Below, in pieces: positions 18,474 to 26,907 of a stretch of DNA of 64,000 nucleotides. The DNA is from Vibrio sp. 10N (GTDB lineage Bacteria; Pseudomonadota; Gammaproteobacteria; Enterobacterales; Vibrionaceae). Position 1 is the stretch's first letter; each line of letters opens with the position of its first letter. A program made the position numbers and the translations under genes. The DNA lies in assembly GCF_036245475.1 (NCBI RefSeq), contig NZ_BTPM01000001.1, positions 1,612,001-1,676,000 of the forward strand, in the 5' to 3' direction. The notes below the pieces were generated by a model, which did no database searches, was not told the origin of the DNA, and saw nothing but the letters and a program-made list of their open reading frames with translations.

Positions 18474-18493
18474 TTAGTGATATTGCTCACTAA
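18474..18493. promoter_or_regulatory. CRP-like palindrome in nrfA-nrfB gap
   Basis: TTAGTGA, six bases, TCACTAA: a perfect seven-base dyad with the GTGA-N6-TCAC core of CRP sites. A second dyad, TGTGAA-AA-TTCACA at 18452-18465, lies just to its left but has four rather than six bases between the GTGA cores. The gap 18198-18703 otherwise holds promoters only; I see no gene in it. Confidence 0.45.
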
Positions 18494-18703
18494 TTAAACG
18501 TCGTATACTAGTGGATTACAGAGGGGCATACTATTATTAAACCGTGAAGCGTTGTGGCTCATCCTAAATAAGAATTGATTTCATTTCTGTGTGATTTTCG
18601 AACTTGTTTTTAATAGTTCGTATATAGAGCAGAAAAGTCATTGGTTATTAATCCGATAAGTGAATGTATAGGTTCGCAATATTGGGTTTAAGGAAAGGAT
18701 ACA

Positions 18704-19297
18704 ATGGGCAATGTTAAATTGACCATGGTGATGATGCTTCAGGCCCTCCTAGCATTTACTCTCTGTGGTTATTCACTCAATGCCTTTGCCGACGATGCAG
18801 CCCTCGTACAAGAAGGGGACTCTACACGGCATAAGGTGGAGTTGATACGTGATAAAGATTACAAGTGTATTCAATGTCACAAAGACTCAAAACAAACTCT
18901 GGCAGGCTCTCATGGAGAGAATGTTGTCGAGATAAGAGGTGCGGCGCCAAGCTGTACCGACTGTCACAGTAATATCGGTCCAGACCATCGTGATGGCGCC
19001 TCGACGGTGATTACATATCATGCTGCACAGTCTCAACCTGGCACAGATAAAACTTGGTTAGATCCAGAAGCCATTCTCAAAGCTAACAGTCGCTGTACAG
19101 ATTGTCATCAACCCAAATATCTGCAAAAAGATAGCTGGACCCATGATGTTCACGCTAAAAATCTAACTTGTACCAATTGTCATTCGGTTCATGCCGAAAA
19201 AGCAAAAGTGCTGTCTTACGACCACAAAGCAAAAATAAAGATGTGTGTCGATTGCCACAAAGACTTCAATGAAAAACGTGAAGAGGAGGGCAAGTGA
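18704..19297 (+). CDS. nrfB: Pentahaem cytochrome NrfB, electron donor to NrfA
   Basis: A 197-residue periplasmic cytochrome with five CxxCH motifs: CIQCH, CTDCH, CTDCH, CTNCH and CVDCH. The N-terminus up to about residue 29 (ending NAFA) is a signal peptide. NrfB takes electrons from the NrfCD quinol dehydrogenase and passes them to NrfA. AAGGAAAGGA precedes the ATG. It opens the nrfBCD operon, with nrfC beginning one base after its stop. Confidence 0.96.
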   Translation: MGNVKLTMVMMLQALLAFTLCGYSLNAFADDAALVQEGDSTRHKVELIRDKDYKCIQCHKDSKQTLAGSHGENVVEIRGAAPSCTDCHSNIGPDHRDGASTVITYHAAQSQPGTDKTWLDPEAILKANSRCTDCHQPKYLQKDSWTHDVHAKNLTCTNCHSVHAEKAKVLSYDHKAKIKMCVDCHKDFNEKREEEGK

Positions 19298-19298
19298 T

Positions 19299-19985
19299 AT
19301 GAGTTGTTCTAGACGAAACTTCCTTGCCGGCACTGGCGCGGTCATTTTTACTACCGGTGTGGCGACAACCTCTGTGCTTTCGGCGCGACAGTCGGTGGCG
19401 AGTGATGACACCGAAAAACCGGTGCGCTATGGCATGCTTCACGATGAGAATGCTTGCATTGGCTGTACCGCTTGTACCGATGCATGCCGTGAGGTAAACA
19501 ACGTACCTGAAGGTGTGTCCAGACTGGAAATCCACCGCTCAGAACCTATCGGCGAGTACCCAGATGTTGAGTATCGATTCACTCGTGAGTCATGTCAGCA
19601 TTGTGAGAACCCACCTTGTGTCTATGTGTGCCCAACAGGCGCTGCTTACAAAGATGAAAAAACCGGCATCATCGATGTACATAAGGAAAAATGTGTGGGC
19701 TGCGGTTACTGTTTAGCCGCTTGTCCTTATCAAGTGCGCTTTTTCCACCCTGAGAATCACTCTGCAGACAAATGTAATTTCTGCCGCGATACCAACTTGG
19801 CGCAAGGAAAACTGCCAGCATGTGTGGAGAGTTGCCCAACCAAGGCACTCGTGTTTGGTGATTTGAATGATCCTAATAGTGACATCAACAAAAAGCTGAG
19901 CATTAAAGTGATTTATCGCGATAAGGAGCATCTAGGCACGAAACCTAAGCTGTTCAAAGCCGCATTCCACAAGGGGGAGGTGTAG
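19299..19985 (+). CDS. nrfC: NrfC, four-cluster ferredoxin subunit of quinol dehydrogenase
   Basis: A 228-residue periplasmic iron-sulphur protein. Four cysteine groups bind four [4Fe-4S] clusters: CIGCTACTDAC, CQHCENPPCVYVC, CVGCGYCLAAC and CNFC...CVESC. The N-terminus SCSRRNFLAGTGAVIFTTG is a twin-arginine signal, so the folded protein is exported by Tat. The ATG at 19299 is preferred over an in-frame ATG at 19245 inside nrfB because it gives the proper Tat signal and has AGGAGG upstream. It pairs with NrfD and hands electrons to NrfB. Confidence 0.96.
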   Translation: MSCSRRNFLAGTGAVIFTTGVATTSVLSARQSVASDDTEKPVRYGMLHDENACIGCTACTDACREVNNVPEGVSRLEIHRSEPIGEYPDVEYRFTRESCQHCENPPCVYVCPTGAAYKDEKTGIIDVHKEKCVGCGYCLAACPYQVRFFHPENHSADKCNFCRDTNLAQGKLPACVESCPTKALVFGDLNDPNSDINKKLSIKVIYRDKEHLGTKPKLFKAAFHKGEV

Positions 19986-19986
19986 T

Positions 19987-20943
19987 ATGAGTACGTGGGA
20001 AACAGCCTTTCATTTCGACTCCCTAGTTTGGGATTGGATCATCGCGATCTACCTGTTCTTGGCAGGGATGTCTGCAGGCTCTGCACTGATTGCCATTTAC
20101 CTCAAGCGTAAGGTTATCGAAGGCGACCCAGCGCAAAATGGCATTATGAAGGCGATGGCTTGGCTAGCGCCATTTGGCATCATTGTTGGCTTGCTTATCT
20201 TAGTATTCCACCTGACCAAACCATTAGAATTCTGGAAAATCATGATTTACTACAATCCATCCTCGGTCATGTCGATGGGTGTCATCTTATTCCAAGTTTA
20301 TATGGCGGTGTTGTTTGTCTGGATTGGTATGATTTTCAGAAAGCCAATCATGGATGTGCTAGGAAGCAAATTTGATTTTGTTGAAACCATTTTGCTCAAG
20401 CTGGAGAAAATTGAAAACGGACTAGAACTTTTTTTAGGGTTTCTGGCTATCGTATTGGCCGCGTATACGGGCTTCCTACTGTCCGCACTTAAAACGTACC
20501 CAATGCTAAATAACCCAGTTCTGCCGATTTTGTTCTTGTTCTCGAGCTTGTCCTCGGGCGCAGCTGCGAGTTTGCTGTTCGGCATTCTTGTGTTTAAAGA
20601 AGATTCACATAGTCCTAGCGTGAAGTGGGTACACAGCTTTGAGCGCCCAGTGGTGTTGTTTGAGCTGTTTGTGATTGTGACTTTCTTTACCGGCCTTATC
20701 TTCAGCGGTGGTCAAAACGAAGTGGCAGCATGGAATGCTATCGGCGGTGGTTTTTGGTCTAGCTGGTTCTGGTATGGTGTGATCGGTATCGGGATGCTGT
20801 TGCCATTGGCGCTAAACTACTTTAGCCCAGGTGAGGTGAAGTTGAATCACGGCTTCATCCTTGTGGTGACTACTTTGAGTTTGATTGGGGTGCTGATGCT
20901 GCGTACGTTTGTGTTGTATGCAGGACAGATGACCGTAGTTTAG
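19987..20943 (+). CDS. nrfD: NrfD, membrane quinol-oxidising subunit
   Basis: A 318-residue integral membrane protein of the NrfD/PsrC family with about eight transmembrane segments, starting with WDWIIAIYLFLAGMSAGSAL. NrfD oxidises menaquinol and passes electrons to NrfC on the periplasmic face. It begins one base after the nrfC stop with GGGGGAGGTGT as ribosome-binding site. A GC-rich hairpin follows the stop and may separate nrfBCD from nrfEF. Confidence 0.95.
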   Translation: MSTWETAFHFDSLVWDWIIAIYLFLAGMSAGSALIAIYLKRKVIEGDPAQNGIMKAMAWLAPFGIIVGLLILVFHLTKPLEFWKIMIYYNPSSVMSMGVILFQVYMAVLFVWIGMIFRKPIMDVLGSKFDFVETILLKLEKIENGLELFLGFLAIVLAAYTGFLLSALKTYPMLNNPVLPILFLFSSLSSGAAASLLFGILVFKEDSHSPSVKWVHSFERPVVLFELFVIVTFFTGLIFSGGQNEVAAWNAIGGGFWSSWFWYGVIGIGMLLPLALNYFSPGEVKLNHGFILVVTTLSLIGVLMLRTFVLYAGQMTVV

Positions 20944-20961
20944 AACGTTTTTCAGTCTAGT

Positions 20962-20982
20962 TCCCCCGTGTTTTGCGGGGGA
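20962..20982 (+). terminator. GC-rich hairpin between nrfD and nrfE
   Basis: TCCCCCG and CGGGGGA pair around a seven-base loop and are followed by a short T run (ATCTTTG). It may be a partial terminator that lowers expression of the haem-lyase genes relative to nrfBCD. Confidence 0.6.
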
Positions 20983-21066
20983 TCTTTGAAAGCATGTTGG
21001 GTTAATGAAAGCGTGTTTTCAAAGGTTTGATTTATTGGGATGGAAAGCCGTCTCGTATGAGGTGTT

Positions 21067-23034
21067 ATGCTCGGGTACATAGGGTTATTCACATTAATTG
21101 CAGTGGCAGTGACGAGTACGGTTGCTGTTTTGCATGGAGTCTTTCTCGTGAGCAAAGGCCAGCAAAACGATGCCAGTGCGAATAATCTAAACCGATTTTT
21201 CAGCGCGATATCTTTTTTGTTCGCAATCAGCGCCATCGCTGTGTTGGCTTATGCGTTTGCCGTTGACGACTTCTCTATTCGTTATGTTTCCGACAATTCC
21301 AATCACCAACTCCATCTAGGCTACAAACTCGCGGCCACATGGGGCGGGCACCAAGGTTCGATGCTATTTTGGGTGGTGACATTGTCACTTTGGGGCGTGA
21401 TTATTGCTTGGTCAAAGCAGCGAACTCATTCACTGAACCATGCAAGCTGGATCATGCAGTCTATAGTCGCTATCTTCGCCTGGTTTACACTGCTCGCATC
21501 AAACCCATTCGAGTTAAACACAGTCATGCCGCTTCAAGGTCGTGACTTAAACCCAATGTTGCAAGATATTGGACTTATTATACATCCGCCTTTGCTTTAC
21601 ATCGGTTATGTGGGCTTTGCATCGGTGCTGGCGATGGCGCTGGGTGCGCTACTCACAAAACACGTCGACCGTGATTGGATTCCAAAAGCACGACTCTACA
21701 CTTTAGTCGCATGGCTGTTTTTGACAGCTGGTATCGCTGTAGGCTCTTGGTGGGCATACTACGAATTAGGGTGGGGAGGCTGGTGGTTTTGGGACCCAGT
21801 TGAAAATGCTTCGCTGCTTCCATGGCTCACGTCGACTGCACTGCTGCATACCATGATAGTTGCTCGCAGCAAGCAGCTTGTCTTTTGGACCTACTCTCTC
21901 GCATTTGTCACTTTCTGTTTGAGTATTCTTGGCACCTTCATTGTACGCTCTGGGGTGCTGACATCGGTGCATGCTTTTGCTGTAGACCCTACCAAAGGCT
22001 TTAGTCTGCTGGCGATTCTAACCTTAGTGTTTGTTTTCGCGTTTGTCGCTTTAATTGCTAGGGCCGACTCTATCAAATCGCTCAATATTACAAGCGTGGT
22101 GACTAAGCCATTTCTAGTACTGATTTCAGCCAATTTGTTTGTATTGGCTACCGCCGTCGTTGTATTTGGTACCTTCTATCCAATGGTTTACGAACTTGCT
22201 GGACTTGGGAATATCTCCGTTGGCGCTCCGTACTTTAACTTGCTGTTTGGGCCTATCGTGATAGTGAGCTTATTTATGATGGGCGCCGTGCCGTTTCTTC
22301 GCTGGTCGAGTAACAGCCAGAAGCAGAGTATTAGACAGCCCGCTATTTTACTGGTTGTTTCTCTGATATTGGCTTTTGCTATCGTGAGCTATTGCACCAT
22401 GCACTATGAGCCAGTCGGCGCGCAGTGGTCGAACTGGGCGCTCTTTACGGTTTGGGCAAGCCTTTGGGTGCTAATGTCACATATTGCTGCAGTTTTCGCC
22501 AAGACTAAGCAGACATCGCTCTCTGCATGTATTGCGCACATTGGTATTGCTATCGCGGCGTTTGGCTGTGTGATGAATGCTGAATATTCTTACGAAATCA
22601 CCAAGAGACTTGGTCCTGGCAGCCAAGTTGATTTTGGTGATTACCAAGTTACCTACGCTGATACCCATTTATACGTAGGTCGAAACTTTACCGCTGAGCA
22701 AGCCATTATTGAGATCACTGATAAAGACAACGACCAACCTATTAGGATCGCCACGCCCGAAAAACGTCACTATTCGGTGCGAGTGATGACCATGACTGAG
22801 CCTTCAATGACTCCGCTTTGGCATGGTGATATTTATATCTCTTTGGGTGATAAAGTCGATACAACGGATTATGCAGTCCGTATTCAATTCAAAGCGTTTG
22901 TGCGTTGGATTTGGTTCGGTGCACTATTGGTATGCATATCGGCATGCATCGCACTGGTAAGGTCGTTTAAGAATAGGGCAGCCTTAAAAATTTCGTCTCG
23001 AATTGCGGCACAAAAGGAGGCTGAAAGTGTTTGA
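21067..23034 (+). CDS. nrfE: NrfE, CcmF-family haem lyase for NrfA
   Basis: A 655-residue polytopic membrane protein of the CcmF/CcsA family. The tryptophan-rich haem-handling WWD signature is present as WGGWWFWDPVENASLLPWL, and WGGHQGSMLFWV is a second family mark. With NrfF and NrfG it attaches haem to the unusual CxxCK site of NrfA. The assignment to NrfE rather than the general CcmF rests on position after nrfBCD and before nrfF. Length is nearer CcmF (about 650) than E. coli NrfE (about 550). It overlaps nrfF by eight bases. Confidence 0.9.
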   Translation: MLGYIGLFTLIAVAVTSTVAVLHGVFLVSKGQQNDASANNLNRFFSAISFLFAISAIAVLAYAFAVDDFSIRYVSDNSNHQLHLGYKLAATWGGHQGSMLFWVVTLSLWGVIIAWSKQRTHSLNHASWIMQSIVAIFAWFTLLASNPFELNTVMPLQGRDLNPMLQDIGLIIHPPLLYIGYVGFASVLAMALGALLTKHVDRDWIPKARLYTLVAWLFLTAGIAVGSWWAYYELGWGGWWFWDPVENASLLPWLTSTALLHTMIVARSKQLVFWTYSLAFVTFCLSILGTFIVRSGVLTSVHAFAVDPTKGFSLLAILTLVFVFAFVALIARADSIKSLNITSVVTKPFLVLISANLFVLATAVVVFGTFYPMVYELAGLGNISVGAPYFNLLFGPIVIVSLFMMGAVPFLRWSSNSQKQSIRQPAILLVVSLILAFAIVSYCTMHYEPVGAQWSNWALFTVWASLWVLMSHIAAVFAKTKQTSLSACIAHIGIAIAAFGCVMNAEYSYEITKRLGPGSQVDFGDYQVTYADTHLYVGRNFTAEQAIIEITDKDNDQPIRIATPEKRHYSVRVMTMTEPSMTPLWHGDIYISLGDKVDTTDYAVRIQFKAFVRWIWFGALLVCISACIALVRSFKNRAALKISSRIAAQKEAESV

Positions 23035-23455
23035 TAGATTGCGTTTGGTTATCTCTGCTATCACTCTGGTTGTGGCCGTCTTGCTAAGCGCAAGCCATGC
23101 GTTAGCGACACAAGCGCACTCTGTTGACTTGTTTGAGTTCGACACTCCCAAACAGCAAAAGCAAGCGATTGAACTCGCCAAAACGCTTCGATGTCCGATG
23201 TGCCAAAATCAAAACCTGATCGAGTCTAATTCCCCTGTGGCAAAAGACATTCGATTACGAGTCTTTGAGCTGGTTAAATCAGGAAAAACCAATCAACAAG
23301 TGAAAGACTACATGGTTGACCGTTATGGTGAGCATGTACTTTATCAACCCGCATTGTCAGGTAAAAACACGCTCCTATGGGGAATGCCTGTCGTCTTCGC
23401 TATAGCACTTGGCGGGTTGTTGATTGTGACTATCCGTCGAAACTCCCGCAATTAG
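23027..23455 (+). CDS. nrfF: NrfF, CcmH-type thioreductase subunit of haem lyase
   Basis: A 142-residue membrane-anchored periplasmic protein of the CcmH/CycL/NrfF family. The redox motif is LRCPMCQNQN, which keeps the apocytochrome cysteines reduced for haem attachment; a signal peptide (to about residue 27) and a C-terminal membrane helix (WGMPVVFAIALGGLLIVTI) flank it. The start is a GTG at 23027, chosen for the perfect AGGAGG six bases upstream and the eight-base overlap with nrfE; the longer frame starts inside nrfE. No TPR gene follows here; the NrfG-like one is at 12809. Confidence 0.93.
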   Translation: MFDRLRLVISAITLVVAVLLSASHALATQAHSVDLFEFDTPKQQKQAIELAKTLRCPMCQNQNLIESNSPVAKDIRLRVFELVKSGKTNQQVKDYMVDRYGEHVLYQPALSGKNTLLWGMPVVFAIALGGLLIVTIRRNSRN

Positions 23456-23542
23456 CCGGTTGGCATTCAAATAGACTGTTGATATTAAAGCTAAAATTGT
23501 TTATCTCTATAACAAGTTCAAGGATGAAGGAGATAAACCGCT

Positions 23543-23962
23543 ATGCCGTACTCGGTATCTACTGATAAAAAACACCTCGATATCATACTCATACACCGCT
23601 ATCTCTCAAACAGCTATTGGGCGAAAGGCGTTCCTTTGTCTGTAGTTGAAAAATCGATTGAACACTCTTTGTGTTTTGGCGCCTATGACAGTGACGGTAA
23701 CCAAGTCGGTTTCGCACGCATTATTACTGACCGTGCGACGTTTGCCTATCTGAGTGATGTCTTTGTTGTCGATGACAAGCAAGGGCAAGGTATTGCCAAA
23801 CTCATATTAAGCACCATTGAACAGCACCCTGACTTACAAGGCTTGAGACGTACCATGCTTGGCACTGTCGACGCGCATTCTCTCTACCAAAAGTTTGGGT
23901 TTAAATCGATTCAACAGCCGGAGTTCTTAATGCAAAAAAAGGGAATTGAAGCTTATGTCTAA
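23543..23962 (+). CDS. GNAT family N-acetyltransferase
   Basis: A 139-residue acetyltransferase of the short YjgM/YhbS-like kind (IHRYLSNSYWAKGVPLSVVEKSI at the N-terminus is common to a defined small GNAT group). The acetyl-CoA loop is DDKQGQGIAKLILSTI around residues 76-91, and HSLYQKFGF is the terminal strand. It starts a run of five co-oriented short genes (23543-25938), four of them GNATs, with overlaps or gaps under 20 bases. AAGGAG precedes the ATG. Substrate unknown. Confidence 0.88.
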   Translation: MPYSVSTDKKHLDIILIHRYLSNSYWAKGVPLSVVEKSIEHSLCFGAYDSDGNQVGFARIITDRATFAYLSDVFVVDDKQGQGIAKLILSTIEQHPDLQGLRRTMLGTVDAHSLYQKFGFKSIQQPEFLMQKKGIEAYV

Positions 23963-24449
23963 TGGTCATGTTGCAAACAAGAATGATTGGTGTATTTCGC
24001 TATTAATGGATGTGCCTCAGCACAAGTCGACAGTGATCAATTGGTATTTTGATGCCTGGGGCAAGCGAGATCCTAGCAACACTCTTGAAAGCTATACCCA
24101 GAAGCTGGAGACGTTTTTGCAAGATGGCTCTATTCCTGCGCATCTAGTTATTTGCGATGGTGAGCGGCCAATTGCCACGGCACATATTCGAAAACATGAA
24201 ATCCCTAGCTATGTTGATTATGAGATGTGGCTTGGTGGTGTCTATGTTGACTCCGACTATCGAGGGCAAGGGGTTGCGAAAAAAGTGGTCAACGGTGTGA
24301 TTAAAGAAGCTAAAGCTCGTGGTATTGGGTCGCTTTATCTACAAACAGAAGATCTATCCGGTGGGTTGTACGCAGAGCTTGGATGGAAAAAACTGCATCA
24401 AATTAACAACAAAGGCAGTGAAGTGATTGTCATGGTCAAGGAGCTATAA
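23955..24449 (+). CDS. GNAT family N-acetyltransferase
   Basis: A 164-residue acetyltransferase whose ATG at 23955 overlaps the stop of the preceding GNAT by eight bases. The core reads GGVYVDSDYRGQGVAKKVVNGVI with the RGQGVA acetyl-CoA loop, preceded by HLVICDGERPIATAHIR and followed by LYLQTEDLSGGLYAELGW. A TTG three codons earlier is possible but less likely. Substrate unknown. Confidence 0.88.
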   Translation: MSNGHVANKNDWCISLLMDVPQHKSTVINWYFDAWGKRDPSNTLESYTQKLETFLQDGSIPAHLVICDGERPIATAHIRKHEIPSYVDYEMWLGGVYVDSDYRGQGVAKKVVNGVIKEAKARGIGSLYLQTEDLSGGLYAELGWKKLHQINNKGSEVIVMVKEL

Positions 24450-24450
24450 C

Positions 24451-24918
24451 ATGACGCCGATTCAACGAGAGTTTTTCCAACAGTTTCTCGATACTCTACC
24501 GAATCCTGAAAGCATTGATATCGACAGCGTCATTGCTGAGCATTACTGCGCTGATGAATACAACGCGAACGAGTGCGCAATACTGATTAACGAAGGGATA
24601 AAGACCGCGTCATGTGGATTAAAAGCGGGCTGGGATGTCGAAGGAGAGCCGTTACCACAAGTTGGCAGCTATTCGCTCGTCTTAGATTGGCAGCAGAATC
24701 CGATATGCGTGATTCAATTAACATCCGTCGAAGTGTGCCCGTTTAATCAAGTGAGTGAAGAATTCGCTTATGCAGAGGGCGAGGGCGATCGGACTTACGC
24801 TTGGTGGAAACAGGCGCATATCAAGTTTTTCGAATGGTATGCTAACGAAATCGGTGTGGTATTTTCACCCGACAGCGATTTAGTACTAGAGCGTTTTAAA
24901 AAGGTGTATCCAAGCTAA
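24451..24918 (+). CDS. ASCH domain protein
   Basis: A 155-residue protein of the ASCH superfamily, PUA-like RNA-binding beta-barrels; some members are ribonucleases or modified-nucleoside amidohydrolases. Family features are ADEYNANECAILINEGIKTA, the glycine-rich EGEPLPQVGSYSLVLD, the PF..V...FAYAEGEGD turn and WWKQAHIKFFEWYANEI. The start at 24451 has AAGGAG nine bases upstream. It sits between GNAT genes with one base to the gene before and none to the one after, so an RNA- or nucleoside-related substrate for the cluster is conceivable, but this is inference. Confidence 0.85.
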   Translation: MTPIQREFFQQFLDTLPNPESIDIDSVIAEHYCADEYNANECAILINEGIKTASCGLKAGWDVEGEPLPQVGSYSLVLDWQQNPICVIQLTSVEVCPFNQVSEEFAYAEGEGDRTYAWWKQAHIKFFEWYANEIGVVFSPDSDLVLERFKKVYPS

Positions 24919-25434
24919 ATGAAAAGTATCACTGTTGAAACCGATCGCCTCTCAATGGCGCAGATCACCCAAGCCGATTTTGATTTGTTTAAGCGCTTAC
25001 AGACCGAGTCCCAGGTTATTGAGCTTTGTTTCGATAAACCTAGCGATGAAGAAATTCACGCGCGATTTGATGAACGCCTACCCACATGGAGTAAAGGTTC
25101 AGAAGAGTGGCTCTGTTTGGTTATCTCACTAAAGCAGTCTGGTGAGGCTGTTGGAGTAACCGGCTTTAAAGTCTCAGATGGGTGTGCTGAAGTTGGCTAC
25201 TTACTGCTTCCAGAGTTTCATGGCCGTGGGATTGGCACGGAGTCGCTAAAAGGTTTAATCAAATGGGCGGAGCTCGATCTTGATCTCAACAAGTTTTCCG
25301 CGATTGTGACAAAAGGAAACAGAGGCTCAGAACGTGTGTTAGAGAAATGCGGCTTTGTGCTGACCAAGGTTGATAAAGACGCCTATCAAATAGGTAGTCA
25401 AACATTTGATGATCACATCTTTAATCGAGGCTAA
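24919..25434 (+). CDS. GNAT acetyltransferase, RimJ/RimL-like
   Basis: A 171-residue acetyltransferase of the Acetyltransf_3 (RimJ/RimL/ribosomal-protein serine acetyltransferase) group: VETDRLSMAQITQADFDLFKRL at the N-terminus, EVGYLLLPEFHGRGIGTESLKGLI in the middle, and NRGSERVLEKCGF near the end. It follows directly on the stop codon of the ASCH gene. No ribosomal-protein gene is close, and the target is open: protein N-termini, antibiotics or small amines. Confidence 0.87.
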   Translation: MKSITVETDRLSMAQITQADFDLFKRLQTESQVIELCFDKPSDEEIHARFDERLPTWSKGSEEWLCLVISLKQSGEAVGVTGFKVSDGCAEVGYLLLPEFHGRGIGTESLKGLIKWAELDLDLNKFSAIVTKGNRGSERVLEKCGFVLTKVDKDAYQIGSQTFDDHIFNRG

Positions 25435-25452
25435 TTTTATAAGGAGTGCCTT

Positions 25453-25938
25453 TTGATTCGTAATGCCACCGCAGCAGATGCAGACGCTATTGCAAAGATT
25501 TACAACTACTACGTTATCCATTCAACCTGCACGTTTGAAGAAGAACCAGTGGCTGCACAGCAAATGGCGGAACGTATCGACACGCTGATTGACTCAGAAA
25601 TGCCTTGGCTTGTATATGAGCACCAAGGACAAGTGATTGGCTATTGCTATGCCAAACAATGGAACGCGAGAAGTGCCTATCGGTTTACGGCGGAGTCCTC
25701 TGTTTATCTCTCACCTGAATGCCCGATAAAAGGGGTGGGTAGCATGCTCTATGAGCAGCTATTCAATCAGTTACGTGACCGCCGTATTCAGAACGTCATG
25801 AGTGTCATCACGCTGCCTAACGAACAAAGCACTAAGTTCCACCATAAAATGGGCATGGAGAAAGTAGGGCATTTTAAGCAAATCGGCTTTAAGTTTGATC
25901 GCTGGCTAGATGTTGGATATTGGCAGAAAACACTCTAA
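25453..25938 (+). CDS. GNAT acetyltransferase, phosphinothricin/methionine-sulfoximine type
   Basis: A 161-residue protein that resembles the Pat/Bar/MnaT group: IRNATAADADAIAKIYNYYV at residues 2-21, STCTFEEEPV, VIGYCYAKQWNARSAYRFTAESSVYL and KGVGSMLYEQL. In place of the common R/Q-G-x-G-x-G/A the loop begins IKGVGS. Members acetylate phosphinothricin, methionine sulfoximine or sulfone. The start is a TTG at 25453, seven bases after AAGGAG. It is the last of the 23543-25938 run. Confidence 0.85.
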   Translation: MIRNATAADADAIAKIYNYYVIHSTCTFEEEPVAAQQMAERIDTLIDSEMPWLVYEHQGQVIGYCYAKQWNARSAYRFTAESSVYLSPECPIKGVGSMLYEQLFNQLRDRRIQNVMSVITLPNEQSTKFHHKMGMEKVGHFKQIGFKFDRWLDVGYWQKTL

Positions 25939-25963
25939 GCCAGAGAAGTATTTGTGGTTACTG

Positions 25964-26662
25964 CTAACCAAAATCCAAGGTCAGTAATAGCCTGTTTTCC
26001 CCAGAAGCAACGGCGGGCGAGCGATGAACCAGACCGCCACCTTCGTTGCCGATCCATTTTTCTCCTTTGAGCAATGCGACATCTCCACAGGTCAGACGTT
26101 GAACATCCGTTTCACTTTGATACAGCCCAGACTCTGAATCTGGAAGATCATTGCTGCCATGCCCGAGTTTAGAGCGATCCACGACCTCGTGCTCTAACCA
26201 GTCAGTGGCGACACCACTGTAGGTTGTCACTAAGCGACAAGGCACTTTGTCAGTATGGAAGCGCGGGCACATGGCGCTTTCTAGTGTGGCGAGCCGAAGA
26301 CCTGCGTAATCAAGCTCAAATAGACAGCAAAACATATCGACCAGTTCAGCGATGTTTTGGAGTAGCGCTTTTGGGGCTAAGCCATCGGTGGCGTATTCCA
26401 ATGCTGCAAACGCGTCACTTGGTGATACCGATAGCGATTTTTGAAATTTGTGGTTATTAGCAAGAAACTCATTGGTTGAACGTTGTAAATCGGCGTCGAG
26501 TTCTCGTCTCCAAATAGCGATATTCACGGATTCTTTATAGATATCGGTTAACACGGTTGGGTGGTCGCCAGACGCACTTAATCGCTCTGTAGTTTGTTGG
26601 ATAGTGGGAGTTTGTATACTGCCTGTCGGCGAAGTGAGTGGGGCAATTGAGTCGCGTAACAT
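25964..26662 (-). CDS. DUF1826 protein, probable zinc-starvation gene
   Basis: A 232-residue protein of the DUF1826 family. The conserved part is CPRFHTDKVPCRLVTTYSG, then VDRSKLGHGSNDLP and the C-terminal GDVALLKGEKWIGNEGGGLVHRSP...RLLLTLDF. The HxD and later His pattern on a small beta-barrel recalls cupin or 2-oxoglutarate oxygenase folds, but no activity is known to me. DUF1826 genes are repeatedly found under Zur control beside COG0523 metallochaperones. Here no COG0523 gene is present, yet a perfect Zur-like palindrome lies 33 bases upstream of the ATG. A GGAG at about nine bases marks the start. Confidence 0.85.
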   Translation of the reverse strand: MLRDSIAPLTSPTGSIQTPTIQQTTERLSASGDHPTVLTDIYKESVNIAIWRRELDADLQRSTNEFLANNHKFQKSLSVSPSDAFAALEYATDGLAPKALLQNIAELVDMFCCLFELDYAGLRLATLESAMCPRFHTDKVPCRLVTTYSGVATDWLEHEVVDRSKLGHGSNDLPDSESGLYQSETDVQRLTCGDVALLKGEKWIGNEGGGLVHRSPAVASGENRLLLTLDFG

Positions 26663-26694
26663 GAAATTTCGCTCCTGGACTTCTTAAGTGATTG

Positions 26695-26710
26695 TTATGT
26701 TATAACATAA
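26695..26710. promoter_or_regulatory. Zur-like operator upstream of DUF1826 gene
   Basis: A perfect 16-base palindrome, TTATGTTATAACATAA, in the promoter region of the DUF1826 gene. It matches the core of gamma-proteobacterial Zur boxes (ATGTTATA-dyad). Zinc-bound Zur would repress the gene. Confidence 0.7.
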
Positions 26711-26907
26711 TATCTCAGTTATTTAAAACTGCCGATCCTTCTCTACCTACTGAGTGCTAGTCAGCTATGACAGCGAACGATTCATTGTTTCGAGTTCATT
26801 AACACGCCTTAAATTTTCTTGAATTTATTTCCGAGTCACCCCCATATTATTCTTAGAGTTATGGGTAGTTCGGGTACGCTCGATAGAATCAAGAAAGTGG
26901 AAACCAA

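Noticed and set aside
23543..25938. Superintegron-type cassette array
   Set aside because: Many GNAT genes in a row raised this, but gaps are under 20 bases, genes overlap, and no attC-like inverted elements are present.
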